Part shown: one piece after another, positions 22,756 to 23,950 of the stretch
Layout: each line of letters opens with the position of its first letter
How positions within the stretch are numbered: position 1 is the first letter of the stretch
Assembly: GCA_016285815.1 (NCBI GenBank)
Contig: JAEERN010000069.1
Coordinates: 1-23,950, forward strand
Direction of reading: 5' to 3'
DNA from: Clostridiales bacterium
GTDB taxonomy: Bacteria; Bacillota; Clostridia; Oscillospirales; QAMX01
DNA length: 23,950 nt
Translations under genes and position numbers: made by a program
Notes under the pieces: model-generated
The model's input: only the letters and a program-made list of their open reading frames with translations
What the model was told of the DNA's origin: nothing
Database searches by the model: none

Positions 22756-23672
22756 CGGTCCTCCTTCTTCTCGGGCCGCAGCTCCGCCGCCAGGGCGGTC
22801 AGACGGCGCATCCGGTGGTTGAAGCCGGACTTCGACACCGGCGGCTCGGCCAGCGCGGCCAGCTCGGCCAGCGTGGCCTCGGGATGCTCCTCGCGCAGGC
22901 GCGCCGCCTCGCGCAGGGTATCGTCCAGCCGCTCCAGCTCGCCCGCCGCCCGCAGGGCGGCGATGGCGTCCAGCTGGTCCCCGGCGGTATCCAGCGTCCG
23001 GAACTGGTTGGAGGTCTCACAGTTGACCTTGCGGTTGATCCGGTTCCGCATCTCGCGGATGACCCGGGCCTCCATCAGGCGGATCACCGCCCGGTGGGCC
23101 CCCGCGCGGGTCAGGAACGCCTCGATCCGGTCCGCGTCCTTATAGTACAGCACGTGCTCGTCCCGCCGGCGGACGCAGCCCGGGCTCAGCTCCATCTCGC
23201 CCAACAGGGCGGACACCTCCCGCGTCAGCGCGGCGTGGGTGCCGGAGATCTCCAGCGTATAGCCCTTTTCCGGGTCGGCGGCGTAACCGCCCGTCAAAAA
23301 GATCCCCCGCAGAAAGGCACCGCGGCAGCAGTCCTCGATCAGGTGCCACCCGTTCAGATGCCACGCCACCTGCGACGAAACGTCATAGTCGAAGCGGGCG
23401 CAGAGCTTTTTCACCGCCTCGCGGTCGGTCAGCGCCACAGAGCTGCGCCCCTCGCCGCCGCTCACCTCCCACGGCAGCGTCTCGCCCAGCACCGCCTCGG
23501 ACAGGCTCAGGATCCGGCGGCTGAGCCGCGGCGTCCCCGTATAGACGCGGATCTCCTGTCCGGACAGGACGCTGGCGTACAGCACCATGCCGTAAAGCTC
23601 CGCCAGCGCGCAGCAGGCCTTGGCCGGCTGGATCCGGCAGAGCTCGTTCTTCACCTCGGCGGAAAAGGACAT
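22752..23672 (-). CDS. whiA: sporulation/cell-division regulator WhiA
   Basis: A 306-residue DNA-binding protein of the WhiA family, with an N-terminal LAGLIDADG-like domain and a C-terminal helix-turn-helix. Family landmarks are FSAEVKNELCR at the N-terminus, CCRGAFLRGIFLTGG around residue 113, the linker NRINRKVNCETSNQFRTL near 210-227, and the C-terminal HTH around EHPEATLAELAALAEPPVSKSGFNHR. In Bacillus it influences division and chromosome segregation; in Streptomyces it drives sporulation septation. The start at 23672 has GGGAGG seven bases upstream and shares its A with the murB stop (TGATG). It overlaps dnaE by 4 nt. Confidence 0.96.
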   Translation of the reverse strand: MSFSAEVKNELCRIQPAKACCALAELYGMVLYASVLSGQEIRVYTGTPRLSRRILSLSEAVLGETLPWEVSGGEGRSSVALTDREAVKKLCARFDYDVSSQVAWHLNGWHLIEDCCRGAFLRGIFLTGGYAADPEKGYTLEISGTHAALTREVSALLGEMELSPGCVRRRDEHVLYYKDADRIEAFLTRAGAHRAVIRLMEARVIREMRNRINRKVNCETSNQFRTLDTAGDQLDAIAALRAAGELERLDDTLREAARLREEHPEATLAELAALAEPPVSKSGFNHRMRRLTALAAELRPEKKEDR

Positions 23673-23950
23673 CAGATCGCCTCCCGCCCCAGCCCCAGCG
23701 GCCGGATCTCACAGGCCAGCGCCACGCCGAACCGGGCGAAGACCTCGGCCCGGACGACCTCGATCAGCGCCAGCACGTCGGCGGCGGAGGCGCCGCCCAG
23801 ATTCACGATAAAGCCCGCGTGCTTCTCCGAAACGGCCGCGCCGCCCACGCGCCGCCCCTTCAGGCCGCACGCCTCGACCATGGGGCCGACGAAGTGCCCC
23901 TCCGGCCGCTTGAACACGCTGCCCGCGCTGGGCAGCTCCAGCGGCTGGCT
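23672..23950 (-). CDS. murB: UDP-N-acetylenolpyruvoylglucosamine reductase, C-terminal part (runs off the window)
   Basis: The last 92 residues of the FAD/NADPH enzyme that reduces UDP-GlcNAc-enolpyruvate to UDP-MurNAc in peptidoglycan synthesis. The segment opens with LPSAGSVFKRPEG, which holds the catalytic Ser of the family, then EACGLKGRRVGGAAVSEKHAG, FIVNLGGASAADVLALI and the terminal acidic CEIRPLG. The reading frame is open to the window edge, so the FAD-binding N-terminus is missing here. Its stop overlaps the whiA start by one base. Confidence 0.96.
   Translation of the reverse strand, partial: SQPLELPSAGSVFKRPEGHFVGPMVEACGLKGRRVGGAAVSEKHAGFIVNLGGASAADVLALIEVVRAEVFARFGVALACEIRPLGLGREAI

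Noticed and set aside
19402..23145. Very long open frame on the plus strand opposite dnaE and whiA (over 1200 codons)
   Set aside because: It mirrors the codon structure of the real minus-strand genes in GC-rich DNA; the translation is His/Arg/Gly/Asp-rich with no domain, and there is no promoter or ribosome site.
1..23950. CRISPR arrays, tRNA or rRNA genes, insertion sequences, toxin-antitoxin or defence genes
   Set aside because: I looked for regular repeats, tRNA cloverleaf signals and transposase or defence motifs and saw none; the window reads as core chromosome.

Overview
The window is a GC-rich, tightly packed bacterial chromosome segment. Nearly every gene is on the minus strand; the one confident plus-strand gene is at 10025-10726. 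No tRNA, rRNA, CRISPR array, transposase or phage gene was seen. Gene content and order (pyrH-frr-uppS-cdsA-dxr; murB-whiA-dnaE; dnaB-tilS-hpt-ftsH; an attenuated pyr operon), AGGAGG-type ribosome sites and sigma-A-type promoters point to a Firmicute. A high-GC member of Clostridia (Oscillospiraceae-like) is my best guess. That placement is inference from gene order, not a phylogeny.

Layout, in minus-strand transcription order from the right edge. (1) 23950-19165: the murB 3' end, whiA and dnaE, with overlapping stops and starts. (2) 19140-11037: a strong promoter, then dnaB, tilS, hpt, ftsH, an RluA-family pseudouridine synthase and a DUF2079 membrane protein, covering replication, tRNA modification, purine salvage, membrane proteolysis and an orphan membrane protein. 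(3) 11036-10727: a convergent gap with two hairpin terminators, one a perfect 40-nt palindrome. (4) 10726-10025, plus strand: a small PHP-domain phosphoesterase, divergent from the pyr operon. (5) 9897-6671: the pyrimidine operon pyrD-pyrF-pyrB-pyrI, with a consensus promoter and a leader that looks like a PyrR-type attenuator, whose terminator abuts the pyrD start codon. (6) 6641-3358: a promoter, then ruvX translationally coupled to a cytoplasmic GH38 alpha-mannosidase. (7) 3339-1: a promoter, then pyrH-frr-uppS-cdsA-dxr, linking UMP phosphorylation, ribosome recycling, undecaprenyl-diphosphate synthesis, CDP-diacylglycerol synthesis and the MEP isoprenoid pathway.

UMP made by pyrF is the substrate of pyrH, so the two nucleotide blocks are metabolically continuous. 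The most interesting signal is the pyr leader at 9746-9865. It has a CNGNGA hexaloop hairpin, a mutually exclusive antiterminator pairing, and a terminator that also covers the only ribosome-binding region of pyrD. No wholly new multi-gene system was recognised. Other points worth checking are a perfect 14-bp inverted repeat inside the pseudouridine synthase gene, the ruvX/mannosidase coupling, the absence of pyrK from the operon, and an AT-rich island inside tilS.
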